Shown: one piece after another, positions 43,973 to 52,253 of the stretch
Layout: the number at the start of each line of letters is the position of its first letter
Numbering within the stretch: position 1 is the first letter of the stretch
Origin: Thermoactinomyces sp. DSM 45891
GTDB taxonomy: Bacteria > Bacillota > Bacilli > Thermoactinomycetales > Thermoactinomycetaceae
Length of the DNA stretch: 64,000 bases
Direction of reading: 5' to 3'
Assembly (NCBI RefSeq): GCF_900119485.1
Contig: NZ_FPJZ01000001.1
Coordinates: forward strand, 123,172-187,171
The notes under the pieces: model-generated
What the model was told of the DNA's origin: nothing
The model's database searches: none
Seen by the model: the letters and a program-made list of their open reading frames with translations, nothing else
Position numbers and translations under genes: made by a program

Positions 43973-44841
43973 ATCATCAACACATCCACAAGGCTAAAGA
44001 CGAACACGATTATACTTAATACCCCATTCATGGTAAAAAAGGCCATGTTTAGACGAGATAAATCATCTGCCGAAACAATCGAATGCTCATAAACGAGAAT
44101 CATGACGGCAATCACGACACCCAGCACATAAATCCAACTTAATTGGGTGAAAAAAGCAAGCGCAATCAGTCCAAGTGCGGTTCCCACGTGCATCCAGCTA
44201 GAAATGAGGAGCGCTACTCGAACTCCAAATCGAGATGGAATCGAATGCAAGCCTTCTCGCTTATCAAACTCCACATCTTGGCAGGCATAGATCACATCAA
44301 AACCGCCGATCCAAAGAGCCACCGTAGTAAATAAAATAAGCGACTTCAGGTCAATCTGACCGGTTGTAGCCACCCAACCACCCAAAGGTCCAAGCGCAGT
44401 TGCGATTCCCAACACAACATGACAAAACCATGTAAAGCGCTTCGTATATGAATAAAGCACCAAGAAAAACACAGCGACCGGCAATAGCTTGACAGCTAGC
44501 ATATTTAACTGAGATGCGGCAATGAACAGTCCGATAAAGGAAACGACTACAAACCCCCACGCATACAACTCTGATATAAGACCTGCTGGGATGTGCCTTG
44601 TAGCTGTCCGCGGATTTCGCGCATCGATTTTTCGATCGATAATGCGATTGAGGGCCATAGCAGCACTTCTCGCACCCACCATCGCAAGCGTAATCCATCC
44701 GATCTGTGCCCAAGTAGGAAAATGTCCTAAGACTTCTAAACTACCTAAGATCGCGCCAAGATACGCAAATGGCAATGCAAAAATCGAGTGTTCAAACTTA
44801 ATCATATCTAGTATGAGTCTTATCTTGTGAAAAAATTTCAT
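43969..44841 (-). CDS. mqnP: UbiA-family prenyltransferase, menaquinone (MqnP-type)
   Basis: A 290-residue membrane protein with about eight to nine segments. It prenylates the aromatic ring precursor of menaquinone. The first Asp motif, NRIIDRKIDARNPRTATR, is near residue 65 and the second, DVIYACQDVEFDKREG, near residue 180. The placement between menG and ubiX/mqnA fits MqnP of the futalosine pathway rather than MenA. Confidence 0.88.
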   Translation of the reverse strand: MKFFHKIRLILDMIKFEHSIFALPFAYLGAILGSLEVLGHFPTWAQIGWITLAMVGARSAAMALNRIIDRKIDARNPRTATRHIPAGLISELYAWGFVVVSFIGLFIAASQLNMLAVKLLPVAVFFLVLYSYTKRFTWFCHVVLGIATALGPLGGWVATTGQIDLKSLILFTTVALWIGGFDVIYACQDVEFDKREGLHSIPSRFGVRVALLISSWMHVGTALGLIALAFFTQLSWIYVLGVVIAVMILVYEHSIVSADDLSRLNMAFFTMNGVLSIIVFVFSLVDVLMI

Positions 44842-44859
44842 AGTAGTCCTACACCATCC

Positions 44860-45582
44860 TTACTCGGCACTCTTTCTCCCCACATGTAGTGCTGTAATTC
44901 CGGCTGAGAGAGGATACACTTCTACCTCTAACCCAACCTCATTTTTCATCACGCTAGCTAACTCTACATAGTCAGGAAAGGCGATGAGCGACTCGGGTAA
45001 CCAGCTATACTGCTCATATCGATTCGCAAACAGCTTCCCTAAGAGCGGTAATAGGCGTTGAAAATAAAAGTAGTACAACTTACGAAATGGCTTCCAAGTA
45101 GGTTTTGATAATTCAAGCGACACAACAAGACCGCCTGGTTTCACAACCCGTTTCATCTCTTTTAACACTTGCACATAATCAGGAACATTCCGCAGTGCAA
45201 AGCCAATCGTTACATAGTCAAAACTAGAATCCTCAAACGGAAGACTCATCGCATTTCCCTGTACCAGCTCAATCTGGTCGCCATGCCCACTCTCTTGCAC
45301 TTTTTGTCGCCCGATCTCTAGCATATTGGAGCTAAAGTCTAATCCAACTATGTTTCCATGCCCAGATGCTTCGGCCAATGCTAGAGTCCAATCGCAGGTT
45401 CCACAGCATATATCTAACGCCGTCTGCCCCGGTTGGACGTTCATCTTTATCATCGCAAATTTGCGCCAGGCTTTATGACGGCGGAAACTAAGCAGTGTGT
45501 TCATCCGATCATAATCTTTGGCGATACTTTGAAACACACCATGAACGAATTTTTCTTTCTCAGCCCCAGTCCGTTTCTCCAT
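44860..45582 (-). CDS. menG: Demethylmenaquinone methyltransferase
   Basis: Final methylation of demethylmenaquinone with SAM (UbiE/MenG). It is 240 residues, with the SAM-binding motif ALDICCGTCDWTLALA near residue 56 and the family segments KDYDRMN and FALRNVPD. It lies between hepS and the UbiA-type gene, the Bacillus hepS-menG-hepT arrangement expanded by three genes. Confidence 0.95.
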   Translation of the reverse strand: MEKRTGAEKEKFVHGVFQSIAKDYDRMNTLLSFRRHKAWRKFAMIKMNVQPGQTALDICCGTCDWTLALAEASGHGNIVGLDFSSNMLEIGRQKVQESGHGDQIELVQGNAMSLPFEDSSFDYVTIGFALRNVPDYVQVLKEMKRVVKPGGLVVSLELSKPTWKPFRKLYYFYFQRLLPLLGKLFANRYEQYSWLPESLIAFPDYVELASVMKNEVGLEVEVYPLSAGITALHVGRKSAE

Positions 45583-45600
45583 CTCCCTTACCTCCTTCTG

Positions 45601-46287
45601 TTAGAGATTTCTGCACTCTTGTTCGATCCATTGCTCTAGTTCGCATCTCAGCCATATCGGAAAACGGGACTGTCTCCAGATTTTTTCTCCCTGAGAAACA
45701 GCGTCGTGAAAGCGATCTTGCCATCCAGAACGCTCTCTTAGCTCGTCCAATAGCAATAATGGCAATAAAACAGTCATCCATTCTTTTCCTATATAATGTT
45801 CGACAAGAAAAAAACCGGCGATAGCAGTTAAGATTTCCACCGATTCGATCTTTCGTATAGAAAGGGAGACAGTTTCTTCTCCACAATACATTTTCATTTT
45901 TCGCTCGTTTGTACGGCTGGTAGCTTGGGAGAGACACACAATTCCATCGATTTCTCCAGCCATGGCTAATTGTTGATAAAAAAGACTGCTATAAAAGTCT
46001 CCTGCGAGTACTGTCAACTGGCGAACTCGATGTAATCCCTCGTTTTCGATCGTCTGCAAAGGGATTTGCTCGTGCGTTGTAAGCGCCATATGTAAACATG
46101 CTGCCGCTTGGACAAAAGTCTTTTTACGCTCTTCTGGCACCTCACAAGCCGTCAAAACGAGGTCCAATAAACGAACAAATCGAGTTGGGATGGGTGGTGC
46201 ACCCAGATTTAGATACAAATCCGAATTCACAACAAGTCTTTCTAAATCCATAAGAATTTTATTTTGATCTGTAGATATGGACGTCAT
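45601..46287 (-). CDS. hepS: Heptaprenyl diphosphate synthase component I
   Basis: Non-catalytic subunit that sets chain length with HepT. It is 228 residues, all helical, with family segments HMALTTHEQIP and VRQLTVLAGDFYSSLFYQQLA (given by its ends VRQLTVLAGD and LFYQQLA, about residues 86-106). Like other HepS proteins it lacks the aspartate-rich motifs. It is the first gene of the menaquinone block. Confidence 0.9.
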   Translation of the reverse strand: MTSISTDQNKILMDLERLVVNSDLYLNLGAPPIPTRFVRLLDLVLTACEVPEERKKTFVQAAACLHMALTTHEQIPLQTIENEGLHRVRQLTVLAGDFYSSLFYQQLAMAGEIDGIVCLSQATSRTNERKMKMYCGEETVSLSIRKIESVEILTAIAGFFLVEHYIGKEWMTVLLPLLLLDELRERSGWQDRFHDAVSQGEKIWRQSRFPIWLRCELEQWIEQECRNL

Positions 46288-46367
46288 CTACACGCCCCCT
46301 AAAAATGCCAAATGAGAATAGATAATTTCCTTGATAGTATACCATACTTTCGTGAAAATCAGCACAA

Positions 46368-46823
46368 TCAATCTGTTGTTTTTTTGTCATTTGACAAGTC
46401 GAAATCTTGAATACTTTCTTTTGACCACTGCGATTTTTTCACTCTATCTTGCCAATCCGATCTCCTGACATGAATCAATCGGGCTGATTCTGGCTCATTA
46501 TTCATCAAACGAAGACGAATCACCTCGATTTGTTTCAATTTGATAAAGGATTCCGTAATTACATCTTGCGCCAACTCTTCCCATTCGATCGCAACTTCCT
46601 TGAGCTCAATAAAAAGAGTTCCTTGTTTTTGATCCGCCCGCCCTACATTCCATTTTCGGTTCAGATCGACAACAAACGAAACCCATGAGTTTTCATCCTG
46701 CAACATCACTTCTTTAACTGGTCCCTCTTGCTCTTCTGAATACGATACACACAGCGAAAGCCCTATTGCTAAACAAATAGCTCCAATCATTCCCCATGAC
46801 CAATAGCGAAAAAAGGTCCTCAT
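46368..46823 (-). CDS. Hypothetical membrane-anchored protein
   Basis: 151 residues. One N-terminal membrane segment is at about 9-28 (WSWGMIGAICLAIGLSLCV), then an external domain with mixed strand and helix. No family is recognised. It lies between mtrB and hepS; in Bacillus these two are adjacent, so this gene is an addition here. Confidence 0.6.
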   Translation of the reverse strand: MRTFFRYWSWGMIGAICLAIGLSLCVSYSEEQEGPVKEVMLQDENSWVSFVVDLNRKWNVGRADQKQGTLFIELKEVAIEWEELAQDVITESFIKLKQIEVIRLRLMNNEPESARLIHVRRSDWQDRVKKSQWSKESIQDFDLSNDKKTTD

Positions 46824-46904
46824 TTCATGTAATCCTCCGTAGGCTTTTTCACCAGTTTACGCACTCAGAGCAGAAACATGCTATGCTTGACCTTTTTTGC
46901 TTGA

Positions 46905-47126
46905 TTATTCATCCGATTCAATTGTGCTAAATGGCGTGATGATCGTTGCCTTCCCTCGTACTTTTATAGCCGATGTATGTTCAGTAAATTGAGCGATCAT
47001 AATCTCGCCCTGATCTAATTTCTCTGAATGATGGAATCTTGTATCTTTTCCTCTTGTAAGCCCAATTACATTTACGCCATTTTCTTTTGCTTTAATAATA
47101 AAATACTCTCCAGAATGATTTGACAT
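46905..47126 (-). CDS. mtrB: trp RNA-binding attenuation protein (TRAP)
   Basis: 73 residues. TRAP forms an 11-mer that binds tryptophan and then GAG/UAG repeats in trp mRNAs to stop their expression. The family core GLTRGKDTRFHHSEKLDQGE and IAQFTEHTSAIKVRGKA is present. The start at 47126 has AGAGGAGG upstream. No trp genes occur in the window; the target must be elsewhere. In B. subtilis it directly follows folE (mtrA); here a tRNA gene lies between. Confidence 0.95.
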   Translation of the reverse strand: MSNHSGEYFIIKAKENGVNVIGLTRGKDTRFHHSEKLDQGEIMIAQFTEHTSAIKVRGKATIITPFSTIESDE

Positions 47127-47196
47127 AAGGATCAGCCTCCTCTCACTATGCAATCCAAAGTGTACCACAAAACAGGATAATCATACGAATTTCAAA

Positions 47197-47228
47197 ATAA
47201 AAAAGACTCTCCCATCTCTGGAAGAGTT
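47197..47228 (-). terminator. Terminator of tRNA-Pro
   Basis: On the minus strand ACTCTTCC / GGGAGAGT form a hairpin with a 5-nt loop followed by CTTTTTT. It lies 4 nt after the tRNA 3' end. Confidence 0.8.
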
Positions 47229-47231
47229 TGT

Positions 47232-47308
47232 TGGTCGGGCTAACCAGATTTGAACTGACGACCTCTTGCACCCCATGCAAGCGCGCTACCAAGCTGCGCC
47301 ATAGCCCG
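47232..47308 (-). tRNA. tRNA-Pro (anticodon GGG)
   Basis: 77 nt including an encoded CCA. The acceptor stem CGGGCTA/TAGCCCG is perfect, D arm is GCGCAGCTTGGTAGCGC, the anticodon stem CTTGC/GCAAG surrounds the loop ATGGGGT (anticodon GGG), and the T arm has GTTCAAATC. It has its own promoter and terminator. Confidence 0.95.
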
Positions 47309-47338
47309 ATCTAAATAAACAGTAAATCTTACCATTTC

Positions 47339-47367
47339 ATTATAAGATCGGGCTGGAGACACGTCAA
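47339..47367 (-). promoter_or_regulatory. Promoter of tRNA-Pro
   Basis: TTGACG, 17 nt, then the consensus TATAAT on the minus strand. The predicted start is about 24 nt before the tRNA 5' end. Confidence 0.9.
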
Positions 47368-47378
47368 GACCCAATAAC

Positions 47379-47972
47379 CTAGGTCAATGATCCCATTCGA
47401 ATCATTTTAAACACTTCATCTCGCTTACCTGTATCTTCTGCATAGATACCACGAGCTACGCTGGTTACGGTTTTCGAGCCAGGCTTCTTTACGCCTCTCA
47501 TCGTCATACACATGTGTTCTGCTTCTAGCACCACAAATACACCATGTGGATCGAGTGTCTCCATCATCGAATCAGCAATCGTACTTGTAATCCGCTCCTG
47601 AAGCTGAGGGCGCTTAGTTACAGAATCTACCGCACGAGCTAATTTAGATAGACCAGTTACCCTTCCCCCACGTGGGATATAGGCTATATGAGCATGTCCA
47701 AAGAATGGCACTAAGTGGTGCTCACAGGTAGAGAAAAACGGAATATCTTTTACTAAGACAACCTCTTCATGGTCTTCACCAAATACAACAGAGAAATGAT
47801 CCTTAGGATTTTGATCTAATCCTTGAAACACCTCCGCATACATTCTAGCAACACGAGCCGGTGTATCCAACAAGCCCTCTCGCTGCGGATCTTCACCTAC
47901 AGCTTCCAAAATCATCCGTACTGCTTGTTCAATTTTATCATGATCAACTTGTTTCAAGATGATGTCCTCCAT
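47379..47972 (-). CDS. folE: GTP cyclohydrolase I
   Basis: Opens folate synthesis by making dihydroneopterin triphosphate from GTP. It is 197 residues. The zinc and active-site motif STCEHHLVPFFGHAHIAY is near residue 82, with a second Cys in EHMCMTMRG near residue 152. Gene order hbs-folE-mtrB is that of Bacillus (mtrA = folE). Confidence 0.96.
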   Translation of the reverse strand: MEDIILKQVDHDKIEQAVRMILEAVGEDPQREGLLDTPARVARMYAEVFQGLDQNPKDHFSVVFGEDHEEVVLVKDIPFFSTCEHHLVPFFGHAHIAYIPRGGRVTGLSKLARAVDSVTKRPQLQERITSTIADSMMETLDPHGVFVVLEAEHMCMTMRGVKKPGSKTVTSVARGIYAEDTGKRDEVFKMIRMGSLT

Positions 47973-48049
47973 CTCATTTATCTAATCTATAAAACAAATT
48001 ACATTATACTTCAGCCTAATATAAGTATGTAAGGTAAAAACTAGATGTT

Positions 48050-48086
48050 AGCAAAAAGCCCCTTTCTTAAAAAGGGACTTTTTGCT
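48050..48086 (-). terminator. Terminator of hbs
   Basis: Hairpin AGCAAAAAGCCCCTTT / AAAGGGACTTTTTGCT with one internal mismatch, beyond the hbs stop. Confidence 0.8.
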
Positions 48087-48134
48087 CAGTATATGTAATT
48101 TCCTGAAATCCACTCAGAAATATACTTATCTGTA

Positions 48135-48410
48135 TTACTGGTTGATTACATCTTTTAGTTTCTTACCCGCTGTAAAAGCCGGAACTTTGGTTGCAGGAAT
48201 GTCGATTTCTTCACCTGTTTGTGGATTACGGCCTTTACGAGCTTGACGATCGCGTACTTCAAAGTTGCCAAATCCAATCAATTGTACTTTCTCGCCTTGG
48301 GATAAAGATTCAGAGATTGTACGTAATACTGCTTCAACTGCTTCTGAAGCCTCTTTTTTTGTCATTTGTGTAGCATCTGCTACTTGATTGATCAAGTCGG
48401 TTTTATTCAT
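48135..48410 (-). CDS. hbs: HU-family DNA-binding protein
   Basis: 91 residues, MNKTDLINQVADATQMTKKE to the C terminus KKLKDVINQ, with the DNA-contacting arm GRNPQTGEEIDIPATKVPAF. The nucleoid protein HBsu bends and compacts DNA. The start at 48410 has AGGAGGTG upstream. It lies between spoIVA and folE as in Bacillus. Confidence 0.96.
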   Translation of the reverse strand: MNKTDLINQVADATQMTKKEASEAVEAVLRTISESLSQGEKVQLIGFGNFEVRDRQARKGRNPQTGEEIDIPATKVPAFTAGKKLKDVINQ

Positions 48411-48475
48411 AAAGCACCTCCTGATTAGATCCAAGCAAATTCCAGATAAAATCTAGAACCGGTTGGGACAATCCT

Positions 48476-48505
48476 ATACTAATACAGTGCTGATCCCCTT
48501 TGCAA
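48476..48505 (-). promoter_or_regulatory. Putative promoter of hbs
   Basis: TTGCAA and TAGTAT, 18 nt apart on the minus strand, about 66 nt upstream of the hbs start. Confidence 0.5.
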
Positions 48506-48547
48506 GAGAAATGTCCTTGATTCCCCTAGGATTGCTCAAAAAGACAC

Positions 48548-48582
48548 AAAAAAGGCCTAGACGGTTACATCTAGACCTTTTG
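48548..48582 (-). terminator. Terminator of spoIVA
   Basis: AAAAGG-TCTAGA pairs with TCTAG-GCCTTTTTT around an 8-nt loop on the minus strand, 3 nt after the stop. Confidence 0.85.
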
Positions 48583-48584
48583 CT

Positions 48585-50063
48585 TTACAGAATAATGGCA
48601 ATAAGTCCGCCAGAGCCTTCGTTGATGATACGCTCTAACGTTTCTTGCAATTTATAACGGGCATTTTCTGGCATCATGGACAACTTTGCTTGAATTCCTT
48701 CTCGAACAATGGAATTGAGCGAACGTCCAAAGATATCCGACTCCCAAATACGTAGTGGGTCGGTCTCAAAATCTCTCATCAGGTAGTTTACCAACTCTTC
48801 AGACTGTCTCTCACTACCAATGATCGGTGCAAACTCAGAGTGTACATTTACCCGAATCATGTGAATCGAAGGAGCAGTCGCTTTTAGTCTAACTCCGAAA
48901 CGAGGACCTTGTTTAATTAATTCTGGCTCATCCAGACTCATTTCCTCTAGTGAAGGGGAAGCTACTCCGTAACCAGTTGTCCGTACCATCTTGAGTGCTT
49001 CCGCCACTTTATCATACTCTCGCTTCGCTAGTGAAAACTCTTGCATCATCTCAAGCAGATGATCTTTGCCTCGGATTTCGACACCCACTACTTCTGCTAA
49101 AACATGATCATACAACTCATCCGGTGCATAGAGATCGATTTCTGCGATTCCTTGCCCCATTTGCATACCTGAAAGTGCTGCTTTCTGGATAAACTCAAAA
49201 TTGTAAAAGTGACCTACCACGCGGTCTACATCGCGAAGCCGTTTGATATCTTTGACAGTTTCTCTAACAGAATTTTCGAAATCACGACGCAACCAGTGCT
49301 CATCGTCTAGTACCATAACCCAGCTAGGAAGATTTACGTTTACTTCATGCACTGGGAACTCATACAATACTTCACGTAAAACACCTAAAATATCGTCCTC
49401 TCCCATCGTCGCCACAGATAGTGCTACCACAGGGATGTCATACTTCTCAACTAGTTCGGCTCGGAGCGCTTGTACGGACTCACTGTAAGGACGAGTGGAG
49501 TTTAATAGCATGATAAATGGTTTCCCTACTTCTTTTAACTCATTCACAATTCTCTCTTCTACATCTTCGTAGGAATACCGGGGAATATCAGCGATACTCC
49601 CATCTGTTGTTACAACAATACCCAAGGTAGAATGCTCTTGAATGACTTTTCTCGTACCAACCTCAGCCGCTTCTTGAAACGGAACTGGCTCATCAAACCA
49701 AGGGGTATTAATCATTCTAGGACCATTTTCATCTTGGTATCCTTTGGCACCTTCGACAACATATCCTACACAATCTACTAAGCGTACATTTACTTTTAAA
49801 CCTTCCTCTACACTTACATTAATTGCTTGGTTCGGTACAAATTTTGGTTCAATCGTCGTGATCATTCTTCCTGCACCACTATGCGGGAGTTCATCTGTTG
49901 CTCTCGATCTTTCGGAATCATCACGAATGCTCGGGATCACCACTTGTTCCATAAACCGTTTGATAAAGGTGGATTTCCCTGTGCGCACCGCACCAACCAC
50001 ACCAAGATAGATGTCACCGCCTGTGCGCTCTGCAATGTCTTTTAAGATATCTACTTTCTCCAT
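48585..50063 (-). CDS. spoIVA: Stage IV sporulation protein A
   Basis: ATPase that polymerises on the forespore surface as the base of the spore coat. It is 492 residues, the usual length. The Walker A GAVRTGKST is near residue 24, and the N-terminal TRAFAC-GTPase-like domain, middle domain and C-terminal anchoring region (ending EGSGGLIAIIL region) are all present. It is a firm marker of an endospore former. Confidence 0.97.
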   Translation of the reverse strand: MEKVDILKDIAERTGGDIYLGVVGAVRTGKSTFIKRFMEQVVIPSIRDDSERSRATDELPHSGAGRMITTIEPKFVPNQAINVSVEEGLKVNVRLVDCVGYVVEGAKGYQDENGPRMINTPWFDEPVPFQEAAEVGTRKVIQEHSTLGIVVTTDGSIADIPRYSYEDVEERIVNELKEVGKPFIMLLNSTRPYSESVQALRAELVEKYDIPVVALSVATMGEDDILGVLREVLYEFPVHEVNVNLPSWVMVLDDEHWLRRDFENSVRETVKDIKRLRDVDRVVGHFYNFEFIQKAALSGMQMGQGIAEIDLYAPDELYDHVLAEVVGVEIRGKDHLLEMMQEFSLAKREYDKVAEALKMVRTTGYGVASPSLEEMSLDEPELIKQGPRFGVRLKATAPSIHMIRVNVHSEFAPIIGSERQSEELVNYLMRDFETDPLRIWESDIFGRSLNSIVREGIQAKLSMMPENARYKLQETLERIINEGSGGLIAIIL

Positions 50064-50163
50064 GCATGAACCTCCTTCAAGGTATCCGTATTACTGGATT
50101 TGTCGCCGGTGCGAAAGGCAAAATCCTCCCTTCTCCGGTTTTCCCACTCCTTAGGACACTACT

Positions 50164-50191
50164 AATATATGAGTGTAGAATCTATATATTC
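50164..50191 (-). promoter_or_regulatory. Sigma-E-like promoter of spoIVA
   Basis: GAATATA and CATATATT on the minus strand, 13-nt spacing, close to the sigma-E pattern (KMATATT - CATACAnT). spoIVA is a sigma-E gene in Bacillus. About 100 nt of leader follows. Confidence 0.45.
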
Positions 50192-50212
50192 CTACGAAGA
50201 AAGAGAAACAAA

Positions 50213-50341
50213 CTATGAATTGTCTTCAGAGGACTTCTTCACCTTGACCGATTTCGTATTAAAACCAGTCATTTTCACAGAGCTAGAAAGGCGTCCCAAG
50301 AGGAAAATACCAGGAATTGCAATGAGGTGAAGCAAGATCAT
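50213..50341 (-). CDS. Small membrane protein, hypothetical
   Basis: 42 residues: a hydrophobic N terminus (MILLHLIAIPGIFLLGRLSS) followed by a basic, serine-rich tail (KSVKVKKSSEDNS). The ATG at 50341 has AGGATGG upstream. It lies between spoIVA and yphF, behind the yphF terminator. No family is recognised; a sporulation membrane peptide is possible. Confidence 0.5.
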   Translation of the reverse strand: MILLHLIAIPGIFLLGRLSSSVKMTGFNTKSVKVKKSSEDNS

Positions 50342-50418
50342 TTCCATCCTGTCACACCCTTTCGACTCTCTCTTCTTGCGGTCATTTTATGTACGGATAA
50401 GTTCCTATATGTCACAAA

Positions 50419-50460
50419 AAACAAACCAAACAAGCTTTTGGTAACTTGTTTGGTTTGTTT
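50419..50460 (-). terminator. Terminator of yphF
   Basis: Perfect 16-bp hairpin AAACAAACCAAACAAG / CTTGTTTGGTTTGTTT with a 10-nt loop, directly after the yphF stop. Confidence 0.85.
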
Positions 50461-50461
50461 A

Positions 50462-51157
50462 CTATGGTAAAGTAGGCTCTTTTCCATCCCATTTTATTAC
50501 AGGGGAGTAGGCTGGTACTTGCAAAGAAAGCGGATTAATCCATTGTCTGAGGTCTGTTCCGACTGCTGGCTTTTCTTTCGCTGATTGAATGAACCGCATG
50601 TAATCCATACGGTAGTCGAGGTATAAAACTCCTTTGTCACTGATTAAATAAGATAACTCGATATTTGAGTGATAAGGGCTTCTGATTTTAGAAACTTCTC
50701 CGCCTAGTTTCTTAAAATCTATCTCGTACAGGGAAGGAGAAACTCTCGTTCCAAGCGGATATGTATGATTCTGTTGATAATAGCGCCCCACACGCTCCTC
50801 AAATGTTTTCACTTTGTCATTTAATCTGAGGTCAAACACGCGAACCATCGCCTGCTTCTCTACATCCGTTAACACATATAGATAGCTTCCTCCTCTTTCA
50901 AATGCAGTAGGGGGGATCTCCATCCGCCCTGATATAGCTTGAAAATCTACTAAATACTTGGAAGTGAAAATCCGTTCTTCTTCTTTATATTTATAAGGTA
51001 AAACTTTTTTCTCATGTTGATAGGAGGCCACAGCAGACTGGACTCTCTCGATATGTATAGGTAAATCATCAACCTGCTGATTTAATTCATTAGGGTATGT
51101 ACATCCAGATAGTAATAACATCATTCCACCAAGTGTGGATAATAAACGAAGCTTCAC
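50462..51157 (-). CDS. yphF: YphF-like lipoprotein
   Basis: 231 residues with a lipoprotein signal peptide (lipobox LSGC, Cys19) and a mature alpha/beta region without a known domain. It lies between yphE and spoIVA, the place of B. subtilis yphF, which is expressed in sporulation. The function is unknown. Assignment rests on position, length and lipobox. Confidence 0.72.
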   Translation of the reverse strand: MKLRLLSTLGGMMLLLSGCTYPNELNQQVDDLPIHIERVQSAVASYQHEKKVLPYKYKEEERIFTSKYLVDFQAISGRMEIPPTAFERGGSYLYVLTDVEKQAMVRVFDLRLNDKVKTFEERVGRYYQQNHTYPLGTRVSPSLYEIDFKKLGGEVSKIRSPYHSNIELSYLISDKGVLYLDYRMDYMRFIQSAKEKPAVGTDLRQWINPLSLQVPAYSPVIKWDGKEPTLP

Positions 51158-51175
51158 CTTTGTTCACCTCTTCAC

Positions 51176-51343
51176 TTAACTCATCGAACGCAAACCAAAT
51201 AATAAGGCCATGAGGAACGTAATAACTGCCACGATCTTTAATAGGGTTCTCAATATCTTACTTTTTAATGAGCCTGACCATACTACGATGAAATTCGTAA
51301 GGAGAAACAACCCAACTGCATACATCCAGTTCCATTCTTTCAT
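51176..51343 (-). CDS. yphE: DUF2768 small membrane protein (YphE-like)
   Basis: 55 residues starting MKEWNWMYAVGLFLL, with two membrane segments (VGLFLLTNFIVVWSG and LKIVAVITFLMALLFGL). The ribosome site AGAGGTG is 8 nt upstream. Size, topology and placement between gpsA and yphF match YphE/DUF2768. The function is unknown. Confidence 0.75.
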   Translation of the reverse strand: MKEWNWMYAVGLFLLTNFIVVWSGSLKSKILRTLLKIVAVITFLMALLFGLRSMS

Positions 51344-51481
51344 AAAGGATACACCTCTTTTTTTATCAGCTCAACTATATTTCCGCTAGTGCCTAGCTAC
51401 ATTACAGGATAAGCGTCCAGAGCGTCTATCGGATCATTGCATACTATAAATGGACAACAGCCCTTGAATGGAGGAGGTACT

Positions 51482-52036
51482 ATGAAACAAAGAAGGCGTC
51501 CCGCTTCAAGCAACCGCCCCAAAAGACGTGTAAGAAAGACTACGGGAGCAAGAGCAACACTTCCTGCAAATCCACCCGTCCAAACAGCCAAATCGCCCTT
51601 GTCATCGATTAGTTTAGCACAGATGTTATCTGGATTCCTCACTTGCCGTTCAACTGTGCAAGATTTAAGTACATCGTTAACAAAAGTAGCCTCTATTATG
51701 GATAATACCTACCAGTTTTTCAATCTAGCCCAACAATATGTGGGTAAGAAAAAAGGTTCCGTTCAAAATCAAAAAAATCTCTTTCCTCTCTCCGAACAAA
51801 CATCCGATCCTGGAGATATACTACTAGATGATGAAATTCCAGTTATTAACCTTCCGAAAAACATGAACACTACTCCAAATCCATTAATTGGTAAATTGTT
51901 AAAACGGATGGATCTCAATCAAATTATGTCGTTCATGCAATCACCTTTTGTGCAGAAACTGATGTCTAGTTTCCTCTCACGAGGTGTCACCGCCCAGACT
52001 TCTGATATGCATCATCAGCCAAAACGAAGAAGATAA
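51482..52036 (+). CDS. Hypothetical basic protein, possible spore protein
   Basis: 184 residues from the ATG at 51482 (GGAGGAGG upstream). The first 30 residues are strongly basic (KQRRRPASSNRPKRRVRK), then a helical region (LAQMLSGFLTCRSTVQDLS) and a C-terminal helix, ending QPKRRR. There is no signal peptide. It is loosely like YqfQ/VrrA spore proteins, but this is not firm. It is monocistronic on the plus strand with its own terminator. Confidence 0.65.
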   Translation: MKQRRRPASSNRPKRRVRKTTGARATLPANPPVQTAKSPLSSISLAQMLSGFLTCRSTVQDLSTSLTKVASIMDNTYQFFNLAQQYVGKKKGSVQNQKNLFPLSEQTSDPGDILLDDEIPVINLPKNMNTTPNPLIGKLLKRMDLNQIMSFMQSPFVQKLMSSFLSRGVTAQTSDMHHQPKRRR

Positions 52037-52067
52037 AGGGGTTGCCACTAGGCAATACCCTTTTTTT
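52035..52067 (+). terminator. Terminator of the 51.5-kb plus-strand gene
   Basis: AAAGGGGTTGCC / GGCAATACCC hairpin followed by T7; it begins at the stop codon. Confidence 0.85.
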
Positions 52068-52080
52068 GGTCATGCCCACA

Positions 52081-52115
52081 CGTGTAGCCAGTCTTTTTCA
52101 AGACTGGCTACACGT
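52081..52115. repeat. Perfect 15-bp hairpin without T tract
   Basis: CGTGTAGCCAGTCTT and AAGACTGGCTACACG are exact complements around a 5-nt loop. It lies between two convergent genes but has no flanking T run, so it is not a typical terminator. Confidence 0.7.
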
Positions 52116-52253
52116 TGACAAGCTACATTCGGCAATGAGCAAAGCACTGGTCCCTGTACCCTCTATGCTCTATGCTCTGAATGTATGGTTTCATAACCTA
52201 CTACAAAATATGTTAGTGCACCTCGATGTGGCACAAGGTTTTTGCCTATTTTG

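Noticed and set aside
47303..47355. 10-bp inverted repeat AGCCCGATCT / AGATCGGGCT around the tRNA-Pro 5' end
   Set aside because: The outer copy lies in the promoter spacer, upstream of the predicted transcript start, so no RNA hairpin can form. Probably chance or a minor duplication trace.
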